53,941 nucleotides of DNA from JAVBKE01 sp031554215 (lineage in GTDB: Bacteria > Bacillota > Bacilli > JARBTR01). The translations under genes were made by a program, and so were the position numbers. Below are positions 34,647 through 42,824 of this stretch, one piece after another; positions within the stretch are counted from its first letter, which is position 1; the number at the start of each line of letters is the position of its first letter. The DNA is taken from positions 1 to 53,941 of the forward strand of contig JAVBKF010000121.1 of assembly GCA_031554215.1 (NCBI GenBank), written 5' to 3'. The notes under the pieces were generated by a model. The model was not told the origin of the DNA, made no database searches, and was given only the letters and a program-made list of their open reading frames with translations.

Positions 34647-34867
34647 AGCAATACCTCCTAGCGATATGGATTTTCTCCATTCCTAGTTTGGCTTTCTGAT
34701 GAAAAAAACATACAAACTTTATCGTACATCCAGTGACAATCAAGATGTCATGCTATCCAAAGGTAGCAAATTTTCTTGCAGGATGGATGCCAACTTCACC
34801 GTATCAATGCGTATTTCGATTGTCCATGATAGAATAAGAATATTGTGATAAGGAAGAGGCAATCAGG

Positions 34868-35794
34868 ATGACAAATTCAACTGAAAAACGGTTTTACACT
34901 CTAAATCAGTATCTGCGCGATACATTTGGTGAAAAGGTATTTAAAATATCTTTAGATGGTGGTTTTGACTGCCCTAATCGGGATGGCACCGTCGCACATG
35001 GTGGCTGTACATTCTGTAGTGTAGCTGGTTCTGGTGATTTCGCAGGGCGCCGAACTGATTCAATAGAGGACCAATTTACAGCGATTAAATCACGGATGCA
35101 CCAGAAATGGAAAAACGGAAAATATATTGCTTATTTCCAGGCATTTACGAATACACATGCACCAGTGGAAGTATTAAAAGAAAAGTTTGAACATGCACTT
35201 GCGGAGGAAAATGTTGTGGGTCTTTCAATTGCTACGCGCCCTGATTGTCTACCAGATGATGTCGTCGCTTACCTCGCCGAACTGCATAAGCGGACCCACC
35301 TTTGGGTTGAACTAGGGCTCCAGACAATCCATGAGGAAACTGCCAAAGTCATCAATCGTGCTCATAGTTTAGCCACCTATATCGACGGTGTGGACAAGCT
35401 TCGTGCCCACGGTATTCGCGTTTGTGCACATATGATTAATGGACTCCCAGGAGAGACACCTGAGATGATGATGGAAACAGTCCGAACGATAGCGCGCCTT
35501 GATGTACAAGGCATTAAGATTCATTTACTACACCTACTTGAAGGCACACCAATGGTTTGGCAGTATAAGCGAGGGCAATTACAGTTAATGGAGAAAGAGG
35601 CGTATGTGTCGCTCGTTTGTGATCAACTTGAAATACTGCCGAAGGAAATGGTGATTCACCGAATCACTGGTGATGGACCTCCTGACATCATGATTGGACC
35701 GATGTGGAGCCTGAAGAAATGGGAAGTACTGAACGCAATTGATGCAGAATTAGTACAACGCGATACTTGGCAAGGAAAATATTTTGAACAATAG
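34868..35794 (+). CDS. mnmL: Radical SAM enzyme MnmL (YtqA)
   Basis: 308 aa, TIGR01212-type radical SAM protein. The 4Fe-4S ligands are cysteines in DCPNRDGTVAHGGCTFC (an expanded spacing before CxxC), followed by an AdoMet barrel (GLSIATRPDCLPD, ELGLQTIHEET, HMINGLPGET). YtqA/MnmL is reported to act in Gram-positive bacteria on the tRNA wobble uridine, taking cmnm5(s2)U to nm5(s2)U before MnmM methylates it. The matching methylase lies two genes downstream. The ribosome-binding site GAGG is 9 nt before the ATG. Its end is marked by an inverted repeat at 35808-35847. The specific reaction is from family knowledge. Confidence 0.9.
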   Translation: MTNSTEKRFYTLNQYLRDTFGEKVFKISLDGGFDCPNRDGTVAHGGCTFCSVAGSGDFAGRRTDSIEDQFTAIKSRMHQKWKNGKYIAYFQAFTNTHAPVEVLKEKFEHALAEENVVGLSIATRPDCLPDDVVAYLAELHKRTHLWVELGLQTIHEETAKVINRAHSLATYIDGVDKLRAHGIRVCAHMINGLPGETPEMMMETVRTIARLDVQGIKIHLLHLLEGTPMVWQYKRGQLQLMEKEAYVSLVCDQLEILPKEMVIHRITGDGPPDIMIGPMWSLKKWEVLNAIDAELVQRDTWQGKYFEQ

Positions 35795-35807
35795 CACTTT
35801 AAAGACG

Positions 35808-35847
35808 AGATGAGAACACCAATGTACGGTTACGGGTTTTCTCATCT
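35808..35847 (+). terminator. Terminator-like inverted repeat after mnmL
   Basis: AGATGAGAA and TTCTCATCT pair perfectly around a 22-nt loop, shortly after the stop. Not followed by a long T run. Confidence 0.5.
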
Positions 35848-35942
35848 TAGCACTGACCAAGATTCTTTTTTGCAAAAAAATGATAAAGTTTCTTGTTTCC
35901 CACTCTCAGCAAACGGTAATTTTGCTATGATAGTAAGACGAT

Positions 35943-36392
35943 ATGAAACGAAAGTTGGTTATGAAGATGGAAGTTCGGATTGCGGCAACAAAGGAAGAAA
36001 TGGACAAGGTGTTTTGGGTACGACAGGTGGTTTTTGTTGATGAGCAACAAGTACCGCTTGAAATGGAGATTGATGAGTTTGAGGATAATTGTACGCATTT
36101 TCTTGCGGAGCACGAAGGCAAACCTGTAGGCGCTGGTAGAGTCCGTGAACTCAGTGGTTACGGGAAAATCGAAAGAATTTGCGTGCTAGATACTTGCCGC
36201 GGCTTAAAGGGTGGCGTTGCCATTATGGCAGCGATTGAAACGGAAATTAGCTTAATGGGACTTACAAAATGTAAGCTGGAAGCACAGGTACATGCGATTC
36301 CTTTTTATGAAAAGTTAGGCTATGAGATTCGTTCCGAAGTATTCATGGATGCTGGTATTCCGCACCGTTTGATGGTGAAAAATTTATCGTAA
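35943..36392 (+). CDS. GNAT-family N-acetyltransferase (YjcF-like)
   Basis: 149 aa. The GNAT fold shows a VRQVVFVDEQQVPLEMEIDE opening, a GKPVGAGRVREL strand, the acetyl-CoA loop region ERICVLDTCRGLKGG, and an ending FYEKLGYEIRS...DAGIPHRLM, very like B. subtilis YjcF. YjcF relatives acetylate small molecules of unknown identity. No good ribosome-binding site precedes the ATG at 35943 or the inner ATGs at 35961 and 35967, so the start is uncertain. It sits between mnmL and mnmM on the same strand, which is not the B. subtilis arrangement and makes it a possible late insertion. Confidence 0.85.
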   Translation: MKRKLVMKMEVRIAATKEEMDKVFWVRQVVFVDEQQVPLEMEIDEFEDNCTHFLAEHEGKPVGAGRVRELSGYGKIERICVLDTCRGLKGGVAIMAAIETEISLMGLTKCKLEAQVHAIPFYEKLGYEIRSEVFMDAGIPHRLMVKNLS

Positions 36393-36428
36393 TGCTCTCT
36401 GACAACTAACTCTAGAGGTGAAAATTCT

Positions 36429-37001
36429 GTGACACTTATGCAAATTATTCCGTTTGCCCATCAGTTACTGCAAACAGCTGTGTCACCTGGTGATGTGGTT
36501 GTTGATTGTACAATGGGGAACGGACACGATTCGCTTTTTCTTGCACGTCTCGTCGGTGATTCAGGTCTGGTGTATGCCTTTGATATTCAAGCTGAGGCAC
36601 TGGTGAAAACGAAAGAACTACTGAAAGCCGCTTCGCTTGCAGGGCGGGTCTCTCTGCACTGCGCTAGTCATCATACACTTGAACAACTGCTACCGCATAA
36701 TTACCATGGCAAGGTAACCGGTGCGATCTTCAATCTTGGCTATTTGCCGGGCGGAGACAAATCTGTCGTTACAACTCCGGATACGACGACCGAAGCGATC
36801 GAGGCATTACTTCGGGTGATGGCACCCGGTGGCATCATTGTTCTTGTTGTTTACCACGGTCATCCTGGCGGACAAATCGAACGCGAAGCACTGCTTGAAT
36901 ACACGTCTAAACTTCCTCGGGAAATCGTCGATGTACTCTGCTACCGCTTCCTCAATTATCAAAACACACCACCATTTATCATTGCCCTGCAGAAGAAATA
37001 A
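36429..37001 (+). CDS. mnmM: tRNA U34 methyltransferase MnmM (YtqB)
   Basis: 190 aa, class I AdoMet-dependent methyltransferase. Motif I is VVDCTMGNGHDSLFLA, followed by VYAFDIQ (acidic end of strand beta2), NLGYLPGGDK and VLVVYHGHPGG, all hallmark segments of YtqB. MnmM methylates nm5(s2)U34 to mnm5(s2)U34 in certain tRNAs, completing the path in which MnmL acts. The start is GTG at 36429, about 10 nt after GAGGTG; ATG at 36438 is a possible alternative. The reaction is from the literature on the family, the motifs from the sequence. Confidence 0.92.
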   Translation: MTLMQIIPFAHQLLQTAVSPGDVVVDCTMGNGHDSLFLARLVGDSGLVYAFDIQAEALVKTKELLKAASLAGRVSLHCASHHTLEQLLPHNYHGKVTGAIFNLGYLPGGDKSVVTTPDTTTEAIEALLRVMAPGGIIVLVVYHGHPGGQIEREALLEYTSKLPREIVDVLCYRFLNYQNTPPFIIALQKK

Positions 37002-37033
37002 CAAGCGCTATTCACACACGCCTCTTGTTATTT
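36996..37033 (+). terminator. Inverted repeat at the end of mnmM
   Basis: AAATAACAAG and CTTGTTATTT form a perfect 10-bp stem around an 18-nt loop, overlapping the stop codon. It lies between convergent genes. Confidence 0.6.
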
Positions 37034-37152
37034 CGCATAGCCTCCCCTCACGGGCGATGGGTTATGGCTCACAGTTGTAATTGAGCAAACCTGTTTTTTG
37101 GTAAACCGAATTAGCCGGCAACATACCTGACTCACACAAACCAAGCAGTTTA

Positions 37153-37935
37153 TTAACCGTAGAAAACATGAGGTTTTTGCGTAAAGGGATTTACAGCCAC
37201 TTGTAATGAGATATCATAAATATCTTTCAACATCTCCGTATTGTAGAGCAAATCAACTGAGCCATCGGCAATCACTTCACCCATTTTAACAAACAGCAAA
37301 TGATCAGCAAAGCGCGCAGCGAGATTCAAATCATGCAGAATCGACACGACGGTCAGACCATTTTTCTCTTGCTGCTCTTTCAGAACCCCGAGTAATTCAA
37401 GCGTGTGTTTAATGTCCAAATGATTTGTTGGTTCATCAAGGAATAGTAACTGAGGTTCCTGTACCAATGCTTTTGCCAACAAAACACGTTGTTTCTCGCC
37501 GCCACTGAGCGAAGCATACTCACGGTGGCGTAAATGAGCCGTATTCGTTTGTTCAAGGTACTGGTCAACAATCGAATGGTTTTCGGTCGTTTCGTACTTC
37601 CCAAGCACACCCTGCTGATACGGGTAACGTCCTAATCGCACAATTTCTTCCACAGTAAAGTTCATCGTTACCGATTGTTCCTGCGACAAGACAGCTACTT
37701 TCTGTGCAAAATCCTTCCTCGTATAGTCCTGAGCCCGCTTGCCGTCCAGCCAAATCTCCCCTTCTACAGAGGGAAGTAAACCCATGATCGCTCTGACTAG
37801 TGTTGTTTTCCCACTACCATTCGCGCCTAAAATCGTACAAAAAGAACCCTTAGCCACTTCAAATGAAATACGATGCAACTGACGCAAGTCTTTTCTATAG
37901 CCTGCTTCTAACCCTTGTACTTTTAACATTTCCAT
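37153..37935 (-). CDS. Siderophore-type ABC transporter ATPase (FecE/FepC-like)
   Basis: About 260 aa. Walker A is GANGSGKTT, the Q-loop is LSQEQS, the signature is LSGGEKQRV, Walker B is LLFLDEPTNHLD and the switch is SILHDL. The 250-260 aa length and NHLD after Walker B are typical of iron-siderophore, heme or cobalamin importers. The ATG at 37935 is used because TAGGAG lies 5 nt upstream; the frame extends to 37971 through the first 30-bp repeat. It partners the FecCD permease upstream on the same strand. The 340-bp gap between them holds repeats instead of a normal tight junction. Confidence 0.9.
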   Translation of the reverse strand: MEMLKVQGLEAGYRKDLRQLHRISFEVAKGSFCTILGANGSGKTTLVRAIMGLLPSVEGEIWLDGKRAQDYTRKDFAQKVAVLSQEQSVTMNFTVEEIVRLGRYPYQQGVLGKYETTENHSIVDQYLEQTNTAHLRHREYASLSGGEKQRVLLAKALVQEPQLLFLDEPTNHLDIKHTLELLGVLKEQQEKNGLTVVSILHDLNLAARFADHLLFVKMGEVIADGSVDLLYNTEMLKDIYDISLQVAVNPFTQKPHVFYG

Positions 37936-37944
37936 TGCGCTCCT

Positions 37945-38039
37945 ATACTGTAACAACAATTGTTGATGCATTCCGAGACATCAACTTCTTTAGCGGACCC
38001 GTTTTCGTCATACTGTAACAACAATTGTTGATGCATTCC
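37945..38039. repeat. Two 30-bp direct repeats with palindromic core
   Basis: Identical 30-bp copies at 37945-37974 and 38010-38039 (65-bp period), each containing the 12-bp palindrome CAACAATTGTTG. They sit immediately before the ribosome-binding site of the ABC ATPase gene. They could be duplicated operators or a duplicated leader segment. Confidence 0.85.
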
Positions 38040-38229
38040 CAAGTATGCATGAAAAGGGTTCCATGATGACGATAGCCTCCATCACCCAGATATCACACCT
38101 CAAATACCACTTCCGGTTGCCGATTCAGGCAATCCTTTCCCTACTTAAATCAAGTAGAAAAGTCCTAGGTCGCGGTGCTGACCTCTATATAACTGTTCTC
38201 ACACGACAAAGGGGAACACCTTATCGCGC

Positions 38230-38245
38230 GCGAGATTAATCTCGC
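38230..38245. repeat. 16-bp perfect palindrome downstream of the FecCD permease gene
   Basis: GCGAGATTAATCTCGC lies 30 bp beyond the permease stop, next to GGCCAAGGGCAGGATGGCC on the minus strand. Could be a hairpin slowing read-through to the ATPase gene or a protein-binding site. Confidence 0.4.
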
Positions 38246-38275
38246 CGGCCATCCTGCCCTTGGCCCATTAAACCC

Positions 38276-39325
38276 TTACAACTGATTTCGCCCTCTTTGC
38301 CGAATCAAAAGTACCGTAAACACCGGTGCACCAACAATTGCTGTGACCACACCAATCGGTAACTCTGATGGCTCAATAATTGTCCGTGCAATCATATCTG
38401 CCACCACGAGGAAAGTCCCACCAACAAAGATGGATAACGGCAACACATGGCGATGATTTGAACCAATCACCATACGAACCAAATGCGGAATCACAAGCCC
38501 AACAAAGCCAATCGCTCCTGAAACCGCAACAGCAGCACCCGTGAGCACAGCAGCACTCGACAAAATCAGCAATTGCTTTCGCTGCACATTGATGCCCAAA
38601 TAATGAGCAGATTCCTCACCTAACGCCAATGCATTCAGGACACGGCACTGTGAGAGAATAACCACCGTCGCAACCACAAAGAAAGGCATTAACAGCTGAA
38701 CATGACCCCAATTCCGTCCGGAAAAACTGCCCATTAACCAAAACATCATTTGCTTTGTTCCATCAGCACTCGACATCGCAATAAAATAAGTCACAAGTGC
38801 GCCGATAAATGAGTTAATAATCACGCCCGTTAAAATAATCGTCTCATTCGAGAACGAATTCCCAGCAAACCTGGTAATCACAATTACCAACAATAGCGTG
38901 AGCAAACTGAATATAATGGCGACAACCGGCAATGTGAAGCTACCAAGAAATCCAATTTGAATTTGCAAGAAAATCACTAGAACGGCACCAAGTGAGGCGC
39001 CAGAAGAGACCCCAATCGTGTACGGATCAACGAGCGGATTACGGAGTAAACCTTGAAAAGCAGCCCCAGCCAAAGATAGTGAGGCGCCAACAAGAAATGC
39101 CAATAGTACGCGCGGCAAGCGAATATCCCAAATAATTGCATCAATGCTCTGAATATTGCTCGTAACAGCCGCTGATCCAAATAAATGATGTGACAAAATC
39201 GCCCAAATATCGCTAGGTGCTGCATCCACTGCACCAATGAGCAAACTGATCACAATTGATAATAATGCAACCGGAATTACAATTGCATACAATAAAATTT
39301 GCTTCTTCAAATTCTTCCTCACCAC
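38276..39325 (-). CDS. FecCD/BtuC-type ABC permease
   Basis: 349 aa with about ten membrane helices. The conserved blocks are LPRVLLAFLVGASLSLAGA, LLRNPLVDPYTIGVSSGASL and GFVGLVIPHLVRM(V)IG, the last being the ATPase-contact segment. The family imports Fe3+-siderophores, heme or cobalamin from a lipoprotein-bound complex. No substrate-binding protein is encoded next to it. The start is GTG/GTG near 39325 with only a weak ribosome-binding site; an internal TTG is possible. Ligand cannot be read from sequence. Confidence 0.9.
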   Translation of the reverse strand: MVRKNLKKQILLYAIVIPVALLSIVISLLIGAVDAAPSDIWAILSHHLFGSAAVTSNIQSIDAIIWDIRLPRVLLAFLVGASLSLAGAAFQGLLRNPLVDPYTIGVSSGASLGAVLVIFLQIQIGFLGSFTLPVVAIIFSLLTLLLVIVITRFAGNSFSNETIILTGVIINSFIGALVTYFIAMSSADGTKQMMFWLMGSFSGRNWGHVQLLMPFFVVATVVILSQCRVLNALALGEESAHYLGINVQRKQLLILSSAAVLTGAAVAVSGAIGFVGLVIPHLVRMVIGSNHRHVLPLSIFVGGTFLVVADMIARTIIEPSELPIGVVTAIVGAPVFTVLLIRQRGRNQL

Positions 39326-39395
39326 TTCTCAAATCACACTTAATACGGTCTAAACTCCCTATCTAGCCTACTTTACCACTCGGGAAGACCGGGAG

Positions 39396-40214
39396 CTAAA
39401 GCAACTCACGCTTCTGCAAAACCACTTCAACAAATGCCAATGCCTGTATAAACACCGTCTCCCGTTCCGGCTCATTAAAAATTTCATGATAGTACCCCGG
39501 TAGCAGACAAAACGCTTTATCTGTAATCGGGCAGGCCTTTACCCAGTTTCCTACCGCAACCTGATCAACGATCAAGTCGTTCCCGCCCTGCATGACGAGC
39601 AAGGGAACCGGCATAAACCGAGTAATTTGTTCAAAAGCAAGTCCCATTGCATTCGTCAATTCACGATACCAACGAACAGACACTTTGCTGATCATCAAAT
39701 CATCTTGCTGATCAGCCGTTATCACTGCTTGATTCCTAGTTGCAAGCGTTGGCGTAATCCCGGATTCAATCAACAAATCAGGTTTGACACGATTAATTGC
39801 CCGGGAAATGAGGTCGAGTGGCAATGATGGTTTATGAGCAAGTGCTACGCATGGCGACGACAAGAGTACTCCCGCAATTGGCAATGTAGACAATTCGAGA
39901 ACGCGGATTACAATTAACCCGCCCATACTATGCCCGAGCAAGAACACCGGCAACCCGTACCGATTTGCTTCATCCACCCAGCTACTTACCTGCTGAATAT
40001 ACTGCTGAAAGGAGTCAATGTGACCAGGCTTCTCGCCCCTATTTTCACCTTGCCCAACCAAATCACCCATCACCACATGATACCCTTTTGCATTCCATTT
40101 CTCCGCAAGCCACTGGTAACGCCCCTGATGCTCCATCGCGCCATGAACAATGACAACAACACCCTTAGCAAGCGACTTTGCCTGATATTTTTTCAGAAAT
40201 GGATCAACAGCCAT
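39396..40214 (-). CDS. ytpA: Alpha/beta hydrolase, lysophospholipase YtpA-like
   Basis: About 272 aa. The serine hydrolase triad is Ser in GHSMGG, Asp in GGNDLIVD and His in GYYHEIFNE, with an oxyanion strand VVIVHGAMEHQGRY. This is the monoacylglycerol lipase/lysophospholipase pattern. B. subtilis YtpA is a phospholipase linked to bacilysocin formation and lies beside ytoA, as here, where the two are divergently arranged. The ATG at 40214 begins MAVDPFLKKYQ; the frame to 40250 lacks a site. Cytosolic or peripheral on the membrane. Physiological substrate not known. Confidence 0.85.
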   Translation of the reverse strand: MAVDPFLKKYQAKSLAKGVVVIVHGAMEHQGRYQWLAEKWNAKGYHVVMGDLVGQGENRGEKPGHIDSFQQYIQQVSSWVDEANRYGLPVFLLGHSMGGLIVIRVLELSTLPIAGVLLSSPCVALAHKPSLPLDLISRAINRVKPDLLIESGITPTLATRNQAVITADQQDDLMISKVSVRWYRELTNAMGLAFEQITRFMPVPLLVMQGGNDLIVDQVAVGNWVKACPITDKAFCLLPGYYHEIFNEPERETVFIQALAFVEVVLQKRELL

Positions 40215-40310
40215 ACTCCCACCGCCTTCTTTTTTCAAAAAAATGAACACGTACAGTTTTACAGTTCCGTCATTCCATTATACACTGAATTGAAGGAGGA
40301 TTTAAAAAAT

Positions 40311-40838
40311 ATGAACATCTACCCTTATAAAAATCAGCAACCCAAAATCGACCCAACTGCTTTCATTGCGGACACCGCAGTCATTACTGGTGACGTCACA
40401 ATCGGTGCTGGCGCTAATATCTGGTTCGGAACCGTCATCCGCGGAGATGTCGCACCTGTTTTCATTGGAGAAAATGTCAATATCCAAGACAACAGTGTCC
40501 TTCATCAAAGTACAGGTGTCCCACTGATTATTGAAAACGACGTCACCATTGGTCATATGTGCATACTGCATAGTTGTACAATTCGTAAAAACGCACTAAT
40601 TGGGATGGGCTCAACACTGCTAGATGGCGCAGAAATCGGTGCAGGTAGCTTTATCGGAGCAGGCTCACTCATTTCACCAAACAAAGTAATTCCAGCAGAT
40701 AAAATGGCCTATGGCCGGCCTGCTAAGGTGATTCGTGATGTGACTGAGGCGGAACACATAGAGATGAAGCAAAATATTCAGAGTTATGTAACGAAGGGAC
40801 AAATCTATCAGCAACTACAACAATCATCACCACTGTAA
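40311..40838 (+). CDS. ytoA: Gamma-carbonic anhydrase-like protein YtoA
   Basis: 175 aa left-handed beta-helix of hexapeptide repeats (ADTAVITGDVTIGAGANIWF, VIRGDVAPVFIGENVNIQDN). The metal histidines are seen in VLHQSTG, IGHMCILHSC and the preceding strand. These trimeric proteins bind Zn or Fe; some hydrate CO2 while others are inactive or acyltransferase-like. The ATG at 40311 follows AAGGAGG with good spacing. A long upstream frame starting at 39930 is an artefact of the ytpA complement. Gene order ytpA-ytoA-metK parallels B. subtilis. Confidence 0.9.
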   Translation: MNIYPYKNQQPKIDPTAFIADTAVITGDVTIGAGANIWFGTVIRGDVAPVFIGENVNIQDNSVLHQSTGVPLIIENDVTIGHMCILHSCTIRKNALIGMGSTLLDGAEIGAGSFIGAGSLISPNKVIPADKMAYGRPAKVIRDVTEAEHIEMKQNIQSYVTKGQIYQQLQQSSPL

Positions 40839-40844
40839 GAAAAA

Positions 40845-40947
40845 AAGTATACCTCTCTTCGGGGGAATGCACCAGACACTGAGCTCTACAGACAGCTAAA
40901 CATTGCCGGAAAGATCAAGGCGCACCCTCAAAGCATCAGGTATACTT
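40845..40947. terminator. Long-range inverted repeat between ytoA and metK
   Basis: AAGTATACCT (40845-40854) and AGGTATACTT (40938-40947) are perfect complements 83 bp apart, flanked by A and T tracts. It may end both convergent genes if the interior folds; the interior has only weak secondary pairing. Confidence 0.45.
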
Positions 40948-40968
40948 ATTTTATTTAGGTCAACCCAA

Positions 40969-42180
40969 TCATACTCTTGTCATGACTTCAGTCGCTTCAA
41001 GTAAAGCGCGTGCCTTGTCCGTTTTCTCCCACGGTAACACTACATCAGTACGCCCAAAATGACCGTAAGCCGCTGTTTGTCGGTAAATTGGCCGACGTAA
41101 ATCGAGCATCTTAATGATCCCTGCTGGGCGTAAATCAAAGTGCTGGTTGACCAAATCAACGAGTACAGATTCAGCCACCTTGCCCGTGTTAAATGTATCA
41201 ATCGCAATCGAGACAGGGCGTGCAACACCAATCGCATAAGCTAATTGAACTTCTACTTTGTCAGCTAGACCGGCAGCAACAATATTTTTCGCAACATAAC
41301 GCGCCGCATAGGCAGCAGAACGATCAACCTTTGTCGCATCTTTCCCAGAGAATGCACCACCACCATGGCGTGCATAACCACCATACGTATCAACAATGAT
41401 TTTCCGACCAGTCAGACCGGCATCGCCTTGCGGTCCACCAATCACAAAACGACCTGTTGGGTTAATAAAAAACTTCGTGTTCTCATCTATATACGCACTA
41501 GGAACAACCGGATCAATCACATATTCCCTTAAGTCCTTTTGTATCTGTGACAACAACGTATCAGCATCATGTTGCGTTGAAATGACAATCGTATCCACAC
41601 GAGCTGGTAGGTTATTTTCATCATACTCAATCGTCACCTGTGTTTTTCCATCTGGTCGTAAATAAGACAACGTCCCATCCTTACGGACAGCTGCCAAACG
41701 ATGTGACAACTGATGTGCAAGAGAAATTGGTAATGGCATGAGTTCTGGTGTCTCATTACAAGCAAACCCAAACATGAGCCCCTGATCCCCAGCACCGATT
41801 GCCTCAATCTCTTCCTCAGACATCCAACCTTCCCTTGCCTCGAGGGCCCGGTCAACACCCATTGCAATATCAGCAGACTGCTCATCAATCGCTGTCAGCA
41901 CAGCACAGGTTTCAGAATCAAACCCATACTTCGCACGATCATAGCCAATCTCTTTAATTGTTTGCCTAACCAGTTTAGGAATATCAACATAAGTTGACGT
42001 TGTTATTTCCCCTGCAACAAGGACAAGACCCGTTGTAACTGACGTTTCACAGGCGACCCGCGCATTTGCATCCTTTGCCAAAATTGCATCTAATACAGCA
42101 TCAGAAATCTGGTCACAGATCTTATCTGGATGCCCCTCTGTCACAGACTCTGAAGTAAATAACCGACGTTGTACAGCCAT
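40969..42180 (-). CDS. metK: S-adenosylmethionine synthase
   Basis: 403 aa. Makes AdoMet from methionine and ATP; a tetramer with Mg2+ and K+. Hallmarks: SVTEGHPDKICDQISDAVLD at the N-terminus, GAGDQGLMFG, and GGGAFSGKDATKVDRSAAY. The ATG at 42180 follows AGAGGAG; the longer frame to 42279 runs into the riboswitch and is rejected. It is preceded by a SAM-I riboswitch, so the product represses its own synthesis. It supplies AdoMet to the radical SAM and methyltransferase enzymes nearby. Confidence 0.98.
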   Translation of the reverse strand: MAVQRRLFTSESVTEGHPDKICDQISDAVLDAILAKDANARVACETSVTTGLVLVAGEITTSTYVDIPKLVRQTIKEIGYDRAKYGFDSETCAVLTAIDEQSADIAMGVDRALEAREGWMSEEEIEAIGAGDQGLMFGFACNETPELMPLPISLAHQLSHRLAAVRKDGTLSYLRPDGKTQVTIEYDENNLPARVDTIVISTQHDADTLLSQIQKDLREYVIDPVVPSAYIDENTKFFINPTGRFVIGGPQGDAGLTGRKIIVDTYGGYARHGGGAFSGKDATKVDRSAAYAARYVAKNIVAAGLADKVEVQLAYAIGVARPVSIAIDTFNTGKVAESVLVDLVNQHFDLRPAGIIKMLDLRRPIYRQTAAYGHFGRTDVVLPWEKTDKARALLEATEVMTRV

Positions 42181-42221
42181 CTTTTCTCCTCTTCTCTCCC
42201 ATAAAATGGTTTTTACATAAT

Positions 42222-42380
42222 AAAAAAACTCCGCTAGAGAGCAGAAGTTTAGCTTGTCTATGGCTTCCCTTCCTCTCATCGCTCAAGGCTCCATGCCTTG
42301 CTCAAGTTTAGCACCACTGCACACATGCGTGCTGGCTGCTGGGGGTCATCGGGATCTCTCCCTCACCCTCTCTTGATAAG
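42222..42380 (-). ncRNA. SAM-I (S-box) riboswitch with terminator
   Basis: Minus strand from CTTATCAAGAGAGGGTGAGG, GATCCCGATGACCCC, the GCAGCCAGCA stem and a GGTGCTAAACTTGAGCAAGG block, in S-box order. It ends in a hairpin AACTTCTGCT-CTCT-AGCGGAGTT and seven T residues about 40 nt before metK. AdoMet binding favours termination by the known mechanism. Confidence 0.93.
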
Positions 42381-42408
42381 AGTATAATTTTAGGTATTAC
42401 AATATTGA
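42380..42408 (-). promoter_or_regulatory. Promoter of the metK riboswitch transcript
   Basis: TATACT (42385-42380) with a 17-bp spacer from TTCAAT (42408-42403). The -35 box is weak; the start would fall at the head of the S-box. Confidence 0.55.
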
Positions 42409-42824
42409 ATAATAGACCAAAAAGGCGCGAAAAGCAATGATTTCGGTGTGAATTTATTAGTGAAACATTTACCAGTGTTTGCTGTTTGCATTCTAGTACA
42501 AGCAAAAGTTGCATCTGAAAAAAATAAAATGGAGATATGCATTTTATTGTGACTTTGCCTATTCACACATATGCTTCACCATTATTTCCCCACATACTTG
42601 GCTATCATCATTTTCAAATCCGATTTTCTCGGTTTATGGAACTCCAGTAAATACGCCAAAAAAAAGCGACACCCAACAGGTAACCCTAGGCATCGCATGA
42701 TCTATGGAAACATCATCTGCGGAGCCACTCACTCCACTTCTGATGGGGAGTCATAACCCGTATTGTGAATCAATCCATGATCTAATATGTCAAAATAATT
42801 ATATGTAAAAAAGGTTAATATCCG
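42409..42824. other. Intergenic stretch with no recognised gene
   Basis: About 400 bp between the metK promoter and the spx stop. The plus-strand frames here (up to 63 codons) lack ribosome-binding sites and family resemblance. Nothing else stands out. Confidence 0.5.

Noticed and set aside
38045..38239. 64-codon frame between the siderophore ATPase and permease genes
   Set aside because: No ribosome-binding site or family resemblance; overlaps the palindrome and repeat region.
38040..38275. Cobalamin riboswitch on the minus strand near the FecCD genes
   Set aside because: Searched by eye for the conserved B12 box and core segments; none match.
39930..40310. N-terminal extension of the ytoA frame
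   Set aside because: It is the complement of ytpA and lacks a start signal; the AAGGAGG site at about 40293 fixes the start at 40311.
42509..42756. Overlapping 60-codon plus-strand frames between metK and spx
   Set aside because: Two competing frames, neither with a ribosome-binding site or recognisable sequence.
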